This document shows positions 34,535 through 45,487 of a stretch of 64,000 nt of DNA, piece by piece. This stretch comes from Sipunculus nudus. Lineage: Eukaryota > Annelida > Sipuncula > Golfingiida > Sipunculidae. Each line of letters opens with the position of its first letter. Positions within the stretch are counted from its first letter, which is position 1. The stretch covers positions 13,977,664 to 14,041,663 of the forward strand of contig CM049315.1 of assembly GCA_026874595.1 (NCBI GenBank). Reading direction: 5' to 3'. The position numbers were made by a program, and so were the translations under genes. The notes below the pieces were generated by a model that was given only the letters and a program-made list of their open reading frames with translations, ran no database searches and was not told the DNA's origin.

Positions 34535-35400
34535 GCTATTTCTCACTGTCCTCTTGAGTAACTTATCTGCCTGAGGCTGTGTCCCGATGTGCTCTTGTTA
34601 AATCTCTCTGCCTGAGGCTGTGTCCCGATATCCTCTTGTTTAATCTCTCTGCCTGAGGCTGTGTCCCGATGTCCCCTTGTAAAATCACTCTGCATGAGGC
34701 GGTGTCCCGATGTCCTTTTGGTTGATCTATCTGCCTGAGGCTGTGTCCCGATGTCTTCTTGTTAAATCTCTCTGCCTGAGGCGGTGTCCCGATATCCTCT
34801 TGTTAAATCTCTCTGTCTGAGGCTGTGTCCCGATGTCCTCTTGTAAAATCACTCTGCATGAGGCGGTGTCCCGGTGTCCTCTTGTTAAATCTCTGTGCCG
34901 GGGGCGGTGTTTTGATGTCCTCTTGTAAAATCTCTCTGCCTGAGGCGGTTTTCTGATATCCTTTTGTTTAATCTCTCTGCTTGAGGCTTTGTCCCAATGT
35001 CCACTTGTTTAACCTCTAAGCCTGAGGATGTGTCCCCTCTTGATTACCTCTCAGACCTGAGGATGGGTCCCGATGTCTTCTTTTTTTAAACCTCTCTGCC
35101 TTAGGATGTATGTCCTCTTGATTCACCTCTTTGCCTGAGGATGTGTCCCGATGTTCCCCTTTTTAATCTCTCTGCCTGAAGATGTGTGTCCTCTTGTTTA
35201 ACCTCTTTGTCTAAGCCTGTCTCCCGATGTCCTCTTGCTTAACTTCTGTGCCTGAGGATATGTCCAGATGTTCTCATGCTTTCCCTTGCAGTCTGAAGCT
35301 GAGTCCCGATGTCCTCCTGTTTAACCTCTCTGCCTAGCTGCCTGAGGGTGTGTCCTGATGTCCTCTAATAACACCCCTGTAATAGCCTGGTCCTTTTGTC
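34535..35400. repeat. 41-bp minisatellite, about 20 copies, decaying rightward
   Basis: The unit contains CTGCCTGAGGCTGTGTCCC then GATGTCCTCTTGTTAAATCT. Copies at about 34567 and 34608 are 41 bp apart. Copies stay regular to about 34900 and then diverge and change in length. Weak versions continue to the LTR element and resume after it (about 40495-40640), so the element sits in the decayed edge of this array. Confidence 0.9.
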
Positions 35401-35577
35401 CGATATTATCCTTCTGCACCAATGTCTAGACTCTCTCTGGAGATGTGTTCTTTCTATCTCGTGCTTAACCCTTATGTCTGAGGCTTGCTCCCTGAACTTT
35501 TGTCTGGTCACAGCTTCAATACAAGATACTAGTGCCTAGGCCTGAGCCACGGATTCTAAATCTACACCCTGAGACTA

Positions 35578-35716
35578 TGTTACGAGATGATAAGTTACGA
35601 GTTCACTATGTCACGGGTCCGATATTTTATGTGTACACATGCCAGTGTGCTACGTCACACTTTTGTGCTTGTTGTCTAGTAAAGCGTTGTTCACAGCCGC
35701 ACGTGTTGTTGAAACA
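35578..35716 (+). repeat. 5' LTR (139 bp)
   Basis: Begins TGTTACGAGATG and ends GTTGTTGAAACA; identical to the 3' LTR base for base as far as I can compare. Preceded by the target duplication GACTA. Confidence 0.95.
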
Positions 35717-35731
35717 TGGTGCCAGAAGTGT
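35717..35731 (+). other. Primer-binding site, probably tRNA-Leu
   Basis: TGGTGCCAGAAGTG follows the 5' LTR directly. It differs by one base from the complement of a common animal tRNA-Leu 3' end including CCA. The tRNA assignment is from memory. Confidence 0.6.
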
Positions 35732-35809
35732 CATGTAAACTGCGCCTGCAATCCGCTAAATCTAGTTAATTAGCCTAGATCGTGGATTATTTTGCAACAA
35801 ACTGTCGCA

Positions 35810-36700
35810 ATGGCCGCGTCAGCAGTACCAGTTCCCGCAGCGATGTCTGTGAAGGGTGACCTGAGCGATAATTGGGACTTTTTCCGTTCACAGTGGAATA
35901 ATTATGAAATTGCCACAGAGCTCGTCAAGAAGCAGCACGAGATTAGGATTGCAACCTTGCTTAGTGTCATGGGCAAAGACTGTTATCGCATATACAGACA
36001 CCTCGATATGGAGGATGATGATCGAAAGGATATCAACAAAATCCTAGATGTTTTGGAAAGACATTTCCGCCCGCAAAAGAACGTCATATTCGAAAGGTAT
36101 GTGTTCAATACTGCCGATCAAGGAGGTAATGAAAGTTTTGATGATTACATTAACAGACTGCGCCACTTAGCCTCCACTTGTGATTTTGGTGCACTTCATG
36201 ACGATATGATTAGGGATAGAATTGTAATAGGCACCAATGATGAATCTGTTCGTTCTAATCTCTTAAGAACCAGTAAACTGACACTAAAAACAGCCATAGA
36301 AACTTGTCGTGCTAGTGAAATTGCCAAGAAACAGCTTACACAGATGACCAACAATGCTGAACAACATGACAGTGTTCATTATGCAGAACAAAGCAAGCAT
36401 AAGAGCAGATTTAAGCAATGGAGAAAATCAGAACCACAGGCACAGACCAAACGTTTTGAAACAAAGTCATGTAAATATTGTGGTAGCAAACACAAAGCAG
36501 GGAAGGATGAATGCCCAGCTTATGGACAGAAATGTGCTGCCTGTGGCAGGTTTAATCACTTTGCAAAAGTGTGTCAACAAACCAAACGACGATGGAGACC
36601 AACTGCTAAACATAAACAGGCAATAGTGCATCAAGTTAATGACACTGAGGACAGTGAATCAAGCAGTTCAGATGATTCAGTATTAAAGATAACCCATACT
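35810..36700 (+). other. Gag region with zinc knuckles (retrotransposon part)
   Basis: The first ATG of the element's coding region is at 35810. The capsid-like N-terminal part is followed by paired zinc knuckles (36470-36574); the second has the CX2CX4HX4C spacing (CAACGRFNHFAKVC). These bind genomic RNA in the virus-like particle. Confidence 0.85.
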
Positions 36701-36719
36701 ATAAGCTCAGTTTCTGATA

Positions 36720-37060
36720 GAGGCAAACAGTTGATGGTGACACTAGCTATGCAAATAGATGGTGCAAAGGACACTGGTCAAGATTTACTGTGTCAAATGG
36801 ATACCGGTTCAACATGTAACCTGATATGTTTTCGCGACTACTGCGGAATAGCTCAAGATGGTGACCCACCAATGGACAAAAGCAGAGCTAGACTTAGACT
36901 GTATGACGGATCATACATGAATCCACTTGGACAGAGTCAGATTAAATGTACCTGTGGTGATCATACACAAACACTGGAGTTCCAGATAGTGAAAGGTACT
37001 CAGAGTCCACTATTGTCTGCAGATGCTTGTGAATGCCTGGGACTTTTAACTGTAAATGTA
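36720..37060 (+). other. Aspartic protease region (retrotransposon part)
   Basis: The active-site triad DTG lies at 36800-36808 within CQMDTGSTCNLI. This processes the polyprotein. Confidence 0.85.
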
Positions 37061-37179
37061 CCAATAGACAGTGTCAGCCACATTTCTGATAGAAAACATG
37101 AGCCATTAAAGTCTGATCGCATATTCAAAGATTATGGTGATGTGTTCCATGGGCTAGGACTGTTTCCGGGTGAGCTACA

Positions 37180-38470
37180 CCTTGAAATTGACAAATCTGT
37201 TCAACCAGTTCAGCAACAACCCAGACGGGTGCCAGTTCCACTTAAAGCAGAGTTGAAGAAAAAGCTTGATGACTTAGAAAGTGATGGTGTAATCTCAAAG
37301 GTTACCACTCCGACGGACTGGATTAGCAATATGGTCGCTGTCAGAAAAGCTTCAGGAAAGTTGAGGATCTGTATAGACCCCAGAAATTTGAATAAGGCAT
37401 TAAAGCGTCCCCACTACCCTATGCCGACAATTGAGGACATACTTCCTAATCTGTCCAAAGCAAAAGTGTTCTCCGTACTTGATGCCAAGGACGGCTATTG
37501 GCACATCAAACTAGACGAGGAAAGCAGTTATGCAACCACTTTCTGGACTCCCTTTGGTTGATATCGCTGGATGAGAATGCCAATGGGAATCAAACCAGCA
37601 TCAGAGGAATATCAGAGACGACAAAGTGAACATATTGTCGGTCTGCCAGGATGTGGTGTCATACACGATGACATATGTGTTTGGGGTTCAGGAGATACAG
37701 TAGAAGAAGCCATAGCAGACCATGACTCGAATCTTATAGGCCTACTTGAACGTGCCAGACAAGTTGGCTTAAAGTTCAATAAGAAAAAGATGCGTCTGCG
37801 TATGACAGCAGTTCCATACATTGGACATTTATTGACATCTGAAGGGCTCAAACCCGATCCAGAAAAGATCAAAGCTATCACCGAAATGAAACGCCCAGAG
37901 AATGTACAGGCTGTGCAGAGGTTCCTGGGATTTGTTAATTATCTGTCAAAGTTCCTACCACGGCTTTCTGAGGTTTGCGAACCGTTAAGACGGCTCACTG
38001 ACAAAGACTCTCTGTGGATGTGGCAAAGCCACCAAGAGCAAGCGTTCCTCTCGATTAAGAAACTTGTAACGGAACATCCTGTTTTGCGGTATTATGATGT
38101 GAATGTACCGGTCACGATCCAGTGTGATGCTAGTGAAGTTGGCCTGGGTGCTACCTTACTACAGGAGGGCCAACCAGTGGCCTATGCATCACGATCGTTA
38201 TCTCAAACTGAGCAACGATACGCTCAGATCGAAAAAGAGTGCTTAGCTATCGTCTTCGCATGTGAGCGATTCAACCAGTACATCCATGGTAAAGACGTTG
38301 TACATGTGGAATCCGACCACAAACCGTTGGAGAGCATATTCCAGAAGTCGATATTAACAGCACCGAAGCGACTTCAACGAATGATGCTCCGCCTCCAGAA
38401 GTACACGCTTGCTGTTCGTTTCAAGAAAGGCAAAGAGATGTACATTGCAGATTGTCTATCTAGAGCAGCC
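37180..38470 (+). other. Reverse transcriptase and RNase H region (retrotransposon part)
   Basis: Typical gypsy-type reverse transcriptase blocks (LRICIDPRNLNKA, FSVLDAKDGYWHI, the DD-containing catalytic turn, GHLLTSEGLKPDPEKI) are followed by RNase H blocks (QCDASEVGLGATLLQ, AQIEKECLAIVFACERF, ESDHKPL). Approximate span only. Confidence 0.9.
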
Positions 38471-38789
38471 CTGCCTCAGAGATCTGTAGATGCAGAAACT
38501 CCGGATTACCAGATCTTTGAAATTGTCACAGAGCAAATACATGACCAACAAATAGAACAGGTAAATCAAGCAGAATATTTACGTGTGTCTGACACAAGAC
38601 TGAAACAGATACAAGATTGTACTAAGAAAGACAATCAGCTACAAACTCTGAAGGATGTTGTTCTCTCTGGATGGCCAAATGACATAAATAACACACCACA
38701 GAACATCAGAGAGTATTGGTCATACAGAGATGAGATATCTGTCCAGAATGGAGTTCTCTACAAGGGTATGAGAGTAATCATTCCCAAGA

Positions 38790-39640
38790 TTATGCGTCCA
38801 GAAATGCTTACTCGCATACACGCCAGTCACCTTGGTGTTGAATCTTGCTTACGTAAAGCTCGTGATGTCATCTACTGGCCTGGCATGAACAGTGAGGTAA
38901 AAGATCATGTAAGCAAATGCTCTACATGCAATGAATATCAGGCAAAACAACAGAAGGAGCCACTGATGACATATGCAATACCAGAACATCCCTGGAGTAT
39001 GGTAGGAGTCGACCTGTTCACCTTAAGGGGAAACGATTTTGTCATTGTGGTCGATTTCTACTCAGATTTCTGGGAATACCAAGAACTAGCAGAAACAAGT
39101 GCTACTTCTGTGATTGACTTCTTAAAAGAACAGTTCTGCCGACATGGAATTCCTGATAATGTTGTCTCAGACAACGGCCCACAATTTGATTCGCGAGAAT
39201 TCAAAGAGTTTTCCATGGAATGGGAATTCACTCACAAAACTTCCTCGCCGTATCATAGTCAATCCAATGGAAAGACTGAAGCTGCAGTAAAGATAGCTAA
39301 GAAACTTCTTAAGAAAGCGGTCAAACACAACCAAGACCCACTGATAGCAGTCCTAAACTGGCGAAACACTCCTACAGAAGGAATGAATAGCAGTCCTGTG
39401 CAACGTTTATTTTCTCGTCGGACTAGGACACTGCTTCCTACTAACGCGCAACTGTTAAAACCAACCGTTGCAAGAGATGTCATAGAAAACATCAAACTCC
39501 GTCGCCAGAAGGCAAAACTACATTATGACAGAAATGCTAGACCACTACCAGAACTTTTGTATGGTCAGCCAGTTCGTGTGCAACCACTCCCAGGTGATAG
39601 AGACAAGAGATGGCAATCAGGTATATGTTTACAACAAGTT
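38790..39640 (+). other. Integrase region (retrotransposon part)
   Basis: The HHCC zinc-binding part (HASHLG ... CSTCNEYQ) is followed by a DDE core: Asp in VGVDLF, Asp in VVSDNGPQFDS and Glu in SNGKTEAAVK. The tail after the core carries the usual gypsy-type C-terminal positions. No chromodomain was recognised. Confidence 0.9.
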
Positions 39641-40335
39641 GCTCCTCGTTCTTACCTTGTGAATGTAAATGGCAGAATCTACAGACGTAACAGACGGTTT
39701 ATCAGGCCATCTCACGAAACCACAACTATACCAGACCAAGATACCGAAATGCATCAAACAGGTGAGCAGCCTAACAATGATTCAGACACGCATATAACCA
39801 ATCCTGCACAAAACGTCAGTGCTGATGACTCGCTGGCTCAAACACGCACAACACCGAATGATGTTATACCAGTTAATTCTCAGGATAATGGAGACAATAC
39901 TACAACAACTGATGGTGCGCTGGTGGATAACAGACGCCGAACCAGGACCAGAGTGATCAAGCCACCTGCCAGATATACCAAAGATTTTGTGCCCAGTTAA
40001 GATTATCATTATCTAAGAACTTTGTAAGCTTTATTTAATGATCAGATTCAAGTAATTACATTCATTCATTTTATGCTCACAGAATGATAACAAGTGATTA
40101 AGAACTCAGCATCCTATATATGGTAACATTAACAATAGTTAATCGCAAGACATTACAGCAGAGTGCAACTACATAACATTGCAAATTATTTCCAGAGACT
40201 GCAAATTCGTATTTGTATGCTGCTACCAAGCAACAGTCGTGCGATTATTATTTCTTAAGTTAGAGTAACTTTGCGTGCTAAGTATCTCCCACATAATATC
40301 TGTTGGACTGATTACCAAGAACTCTTTTCTTTTCT

Positions 40336-40350
40336 TCAAAGAAAGGGAGA
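40336..40350 (+). other. Polypurine tract
   Basis: The purine-rich AAAGAAAGGGAGA directly precedes the 3' LTR and would prime plus-strand synthesis. Confidence 0.85.
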
Positions 40351-40489
40351 TGTTACGAGATGATAAGTTACGAGTTCACTATGTCACGGGTCCGATATTT
40401 TATGTGTACACATGCCAGTGTGCTACGTCACACTTTTGTGCTTGTTGTCTAGTAAAGCGTTGTTCACAGCCGCACGTGTTGTTGAAACA
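40351..40489 (+). repeat. 3' LTR (139 bp)
   Basis: Identical to the 5' LTR; followed by the target duplication GACTA. Confidence 0.95.
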
Positions 40490-40494
40490 GACTA

Positions 40495-42289
40495 TGCTTC
40501 CTCTGACCATATATGTCTGCCCTGGTGACTGCCCCTCTCTTTGTTCATGTCTGCCTTCCTGGCTTCACCGTTTATCCGAGGCTGTGCATTCTCTGTTCAT
40601 GTCCTCCCTCGTGGCTGTCCCGTTTACCTGAGGCAGCACTACTTATGTGTGTGTGTTTATGTTTGGGTTTAATGGTTTTTCAACAGGCCGTGTATTCATG
40701 TTTCACCCCGCATGTCTGTCATGTAACTGTTTCCATATGTGTTTCTGGCTCCCTTCCGCTGTGTACAACCCCTCCGTTATCTGTCAACATGGATGGCCCT
40801 TAACAAAAACAGAATCCTTCGATCATAATAAAAAAGCACCAAATGGTTATGTACGTGTTAAATTAACTATAGCATTATTTTAATGGAGGATGTATGCCAT
40901 GATTATATTCGTCTCCTAGTTTTCCCTGTTGGTTTATTAAAAAAGGAGGAATGTGGAAGTAAAACGAAACCTGTTCAAGTAGCTTGCATTTTTAATCCCC
41001 AACAGATCTCCTGATCTTATTTTGTTTTAAGAACATGGTACCTAAGTAACAAGTATTCCCAGCCAGCTGAAAAATAAACTATTTCTCTCTCACATTGTAA
41101 AAATATGCAGTATGGTTGAAAAGGGCGTACACCCTGTGAAGAATATCTTAAAAGAAAAATAAATGTTGAACGTGAATCTTTTATTTATCATCCTGTATTA
41201 AACAATGCAGCGTATAACCATTGATTCCTCGGTATAGTTTAATGCAGTTTTATGCTTATATTGCAAAATAAAATGATGTTGTTTTCTCTCATGAGAGTAA
41301 AGCGATCTTGCAGTTAAATCTTTGAGATGGAATAAAATATTCTGTTCAACCGTTAAGTTTTTGGCGATGGCTTCGTGTGTGGCCTAGTGTATAAACTATA
41401 TAGGAAATAGGACTCTTAGGTGTTTATGTATTCTTGACTCTTATGACAGAAAGCTCTTTTTTTCTGGAAAAAAAGTCCTGGATTTCATGTAAAGAAATAT
41501 GATACGGTGTTTGTTTTATCAGTCCATATGCCTGATTTTTTAAACAGACAATTACTTGCATTATTTGGTTCCCTTGTAAGAGGCCACGCGAATAATTCAC
41601 ATGTCATATCTTTTTGTTTAATTAAATCAACAAAGTCTCCCAGATATTTCAAATTCTACCATTTTGCATCAAAGGATCTGGCAGGTACCTTTTTGAGCAA
41701 AGAAAAAAATATATTCCTACGTAAAGGAATTTCACGCGGTTCCTCGAATACGATCATCTTAATTCAGTAGTTAGTAACACCTACCGGTCCCTGAACTGTC
41801 AGTAATAAAACGTTAGAGGGGTAGACCTAGCGCAGCACTCAATACAATGTGTTTATTAGAGAAAGTATTTGTAAAGTTTAACCTTGCTTTCTGATATCAT
41901 ACGTACTTCCCATCTCATAATTATGTGCAGGTCATTGTTTTATTATTAAAATGGCATGTAGGTGCCATTTTGTCTTCATTTACTATTTCGAGTTCGGAGA
42001 TTATAAAGAGCGTGGTCATTTGGGAATTATATGTAGCAAAAAGGCCAGAAGATCAGAGAAAGGAGATAGAACTATAAACTACGTTGCGTAAATATGCATT
42101 CCTGCATATCGCTGCTGTTAGAAGACGGGGAGATTCAAACAAATAATAAAATTCAGTTTAATATAACATCCGTATTAACGTCATAAAATAAACGACGGCC
42201 ATATCAATAATATAGTGCCAAACACTATAATCCTCGCACTGAGCACTCTTAAGTCTAAATCTAGCGAAAGGACCAAGCAGAAAGGCTAT
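40495..42289. other. Unassigned; decayed minisatellite then AT-rich DNA
   Basis: 40495-40640 keeps CCGAGGCTGTGCATTCTCTG-like traces of the 41-bp repeat. The remainder has no gene recognised; an 87-codon frame at 41507-41770 is unconvincing. Confidence 0.5.
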
Positions 42290-42600
42290 AGGTGAAGGGA
42301 TGTCATAGAAAACCTCTCCAAGAAGGACGGCTTGTCTTGTTATCTGGGATAGACTGGACCGATTTGACTCCGGGCTCTCTATTATCTTGTGCGTTTGACA
42401 GGAACGCCGGTCCTATCGTCTCTTTGCAAACCATCCGGCCGTGATTAAGCCAGATTTTTACATTCAAGGCCGGGTAATGATGCTTTATCGTGCGTTTTGG
42501 GATATTTACATAGCTTACAACGCCATTTTGTCTGTCCTGGGGTGATCTTGTGGCTGGAGGGTCGCTGTTTTATGAAGTATTAAAAGCAGCTTGATCATCC
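42290..42600. promoter_or_regulatory. Candidate cis-regulatory island
   Basis: A GC-richer, repeat-free block with TTGACAGGAACGCCGGTCC, CCGTGATTAAGCC and GGGTAATGATGC words, flanked by AT-rich DNA, with no frame longer than 60 codons. Inference from composition. Confidence 0.28.
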
Positions 42601-43639
42601 TCGAGTTATGCCGTTCGGCTCCATACTGTAGTCTCGTTTAAAGTAACGTTTTTGGTCAAATCAAGGACGTTTATGTAATTTTGAGCGGTAAAATATTATG
42701 GCAAAAATAAAATTGAAAAATATAAGAGAAAGGTTTTCAAAAAAACTCTGTCAGACACGAACTGCATTGAATACATAATATTTTATTTATTAAGGATGAA
42801 AATAACAATTTAGAATGTGGAATATCACGTTTTTCCTCGAAAGAAGGTCAGAATTTTAATAAAGTGATCGGGTATCATATTATATAGAAGAAAAAATAAA
42901 CAGTCTATATCCATCAGTACTTAATATGGACCAGTACTCTCGGTGAAATCTGTCGAAAGTCATATGTTAGACAAAAACTCCTTGACATACAACAAATTTA
43001 AATTCTTGATCCGAGAATATCCAGACATACTTAGTCATTAGAAATATGCAGTCTATCCATATCACATCCTCACAGGTCTTGTACTGACAACAGTACAAGT
43101 GGAATCCTGTACAAAGTTCGTTAATCGATATTTCATCTTCCGAGTATGTAATTTGGTGTAACAGATTGAATATGTCCTTCTTGGTAAAGCTTATTTAGCC
43201 TGTGATAAAGACACCTAGAAGATCCTCCAGGTAATATACTGTAAGTGTTTCATTGGAATTCTACCGCTTTATCAACAAGTGATACTGTACGTAAGAAAAC
43301 GTTCATAGACATTTACGAAAGTATCAATCGATCCCGAGACAAAAAGAGCCTGATACAATCACGGATCTTGGAGTGCGCGTAAACAAGACCGACCCCTCCA
43401 GGGACAAGGAAACCGGAACGACAGGGATTCGGTGTAATCTCTCAAAGAATGATGGTAATTTATTAATCAGATAATGTCTCGTAGGATGTCTATCGTCTTT
43501 TATTCACACGCTTACGTGTGGGGTTTGTTAGAGGGGCCAAACTCAAGACGTTTGACCTCAGGGATGATTAAAACGAGGAACCCAAAGATCTCGACGCTCA
43601 GCTGAATTTTTCTACAAGGATTTTTATGAACTTTATGGT
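42601..43639. other. Unassigned; one perfect hairpin
   Basis: At 43078-43099 CTTGTACTG, a four-base ACAA loop and CAGTACAAG form a perfect 9-bp stem. No gene was seen. Confidence 0.6.
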
Positions 43640-44060
43640 TTTGTTATCAAGTTCAAAGCCAATCTGTCTACCAAAAATTGAGTTATCGCCGATAAACTAA
43701 TTCGTGAATAGATTGGCCCTGTGACCTTGATCTTTGACCTTGTGACCCAAAAAAATCAAACAGAATCTTCCTCCATTGGCAGATAAGCGACGTGGAAGAT
43801 GGGAGGTTTGAAATGAAAAGGTTGGCTTAATGAAAATGCATCCACAATCTTTTATAAGAAGTGGGTCCTGTGACACTAACCTTTTATCTCATGAGTCCGT
43901 TATATAGTGGTGGACCATATAAAAATCATGTTTGAAATCCATATGTCAATCCTAACTGGAATTATCATCAAGAAACGAATTTGACGGACATCCGGAAAGA
44001 CGGACGGACAGGGTGATTACTATAGGGCAACCTCTTATTCAAGCGGGGCCCTAATAAAAA
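43640..44060. repeat. Mollusc-type interspersed repeat
   Basis: Contains GTGACCTTGATCTTTGACC followed by TTGTGACCC, then GACGGACATCCGG, GACGGACGGACAG, CTATAGGGCAACC and GGGGCCCTAATAA in that order. I recognise this order of motifs as a very common dispersed repeat in bivalve and other mollusc genomes. The exact limits are uncertain. Confidence 0.6.
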
Positions 44061-44545
44061 CACAAGGTTTCAGGACACTAGATGAAAACAAAGTTGAGAA
44101 TCTCATATCATCAATATAATTTGGCATAAAAAATGCATCAAAAATAAAAAAATACAGGTGGCGCCACCAGTTTTCATGAACTGTAGAAACCAGTCATATT
44201 CAATAAACAGACCAGGTTTATGAACATTAGATGAAACAAAAAATACAGGTGGCGCCACCAGTCTTCATGAACTGTAGAAACCAGTCATATTCAATAAACA
44301 GACCAGGTTTATGAACATTAGATGAAACCATAGCTGAGAAACCGACATGACTGCTGTCATTTGACGCTCTCATAAATAGAAAACAAATCGTAAAAATTAG
44401 ATAAACATACAAGTAGCCCCGCGAGTTTTCGGGAACTAACAGATCTGGTCATGTTCCATATTCAAGGGATACATGACGATCAATGAATTATCAAGATACT
44501 TGAGGTTTTGTATCAATTTTTTAAATATTCCGGGGGCACTTACAA
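44060..44545 (-). repeat. Family A copies in inverted orientation
   Basis: The complement reads CTGAGCTATGGGGC, then the Glu-like spacer seen at 1-120, and GGTGGCGCCACC at 44157-44168 and 44248-44259. The two palindromes are 91 bp apart because a 91-bp segment is duplicated almost exactly in tandem. These match the family at 1-1345 in reverse. Confidence 0.8.
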
Positions 44546-44735
44546 GCCCCATAGCTCAGAAGATATAGATTGCAGTGATCTAATTTCAAATTTCCAAGGA
44601 GAATTTTTATTGACCTCCTTCACCTAAAAGTTTCTAGGGTCAGCGGGTATGATTTGTGCCTGGCTAACGGACGGACGACGGACAAAGCGACATTCCTATA
44701 CCTAAGTTGACTTTCATTCAGCTAAGCTAAAAACC
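44546..44735 (+). repeat. Family B copy
   Basis: ATTGCAGTGATCTAATTTC, TTTCCAAGGAGAA, AAAAGTTTCTAGGGTC and GACGGACGACGGAC follow the order seen at 3.4-5.2 kb. Lies directly beside the inverted family A copies. Confidence 0.65.
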
Positions 44736-45349
44736 TAGATGCACATGTGGACTAGATTTAATCCTGCGTTGCTATATCGGTCAAGTCAACAACAAAAGCG
44801 AAGAGATAGTGAGATATAAAAAAGAAGGTGCTAAAATAGACTTGGGTGAAAATGTAACCTGCATCTTACATGGTTGCCGGATAAAGTAATAAAGAGTCGT
44901 CTTTACATCTGTTCAGTATCGAAAACAAGACCAGCATTTCCGTTTTATGTTAAGCATTTGATACAACAATCTCTTTTTAGAAAAAAAACAAATCAAGGAA
45001 ATTAACTGCTTAACTTTTGGTATGATAACCTTTGATCTATTTCTATATGTAAATACACTTTGCTTCTGTGCTCAATAATTCATTCAGCTGATTATTTGAA
45101 AAAAAAAAATATTTGAATGTTGAGTGTACCTAAGCTTGCTTGAGTTTCAGTATTTGGACCCGCTGTTCTTTAGCCTTGTACTCTTGGCGTTCAGCTGTAT
45201 TGACACTACATTTGTGCTCCGGATAGAAACATTTTACGACCTCTGTACCCGGAATATAAATTGTGTTTCAACTGGACCAAGGGCACTGCAATATATATCT
45301 AGAGTACCGCAATTTTCTACCTTACAATAGTGATAAAATTCGAGATGTA
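44736..45349. other. Unassigned
   Basis: AT-rich; no gene or repeat recognised. Confidence 0.5.
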
Positions 45350-45487
45350 TACTGGCGCGGATCCAGGATTTTTTGCTTTTTGCAGGGAGGGCTCAACGGG
45401 TGTCATGCATAAAAATTGTCTCAAAAAAGGTCGTAGGTTGAGGGGTGGGTGTTTCGACTCCCCGCCCCTTTGGATTCGCGCCTGGTA
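45350..45487. mobile_element. Short MITE with TA target duplication
   Basis: The left end TACTGGCGCGGATCCA and the complement of the right end TACCAGGCGCGAATCCA pair at about 13 of 16 positions. TA flanks lie at 45350-45351 and 45486-45487. About 134 bp, non-coding. Resembles TA-inserting Tc1/mariner-type MITEs; a hAT-type origin is an alternative. Confidence 0.55.

Larger units (their letters stand above)
35578..40489 (+). mobile_element. Young Ty3/gypsy LTR retrotransposon, K02A2.6/Mag-like
   Basis: A 4.9-kb element with two identical 139-bp LTRs (TG...CA ends), a primer-binding site, a polypurine tract and a 5-bp target duplication GACTA (35573-35577 and 40490-40494). Parts in order: Gag with two zinc knuckles, aspartic protease, reverse transcriptase, RNase H, integrase, the Ty3/gypsy order. 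No envelope region was seen. Identical LTRs mean a very recent insertion. It looks nearly whole, with about one apparent break in its coding region. Placement in the Mag/K02A2.6-like lineage is inferred from the short LTRs and the style of the polymerase motifs. Confidence 0.95.

Noticed and set aside
34535-35400. Possible coding repeat (Leu/Cys/Pro-rich) in the 41-bp minisatellite
   Set aside because: 41 is not a multiple of three and no long frame survives.
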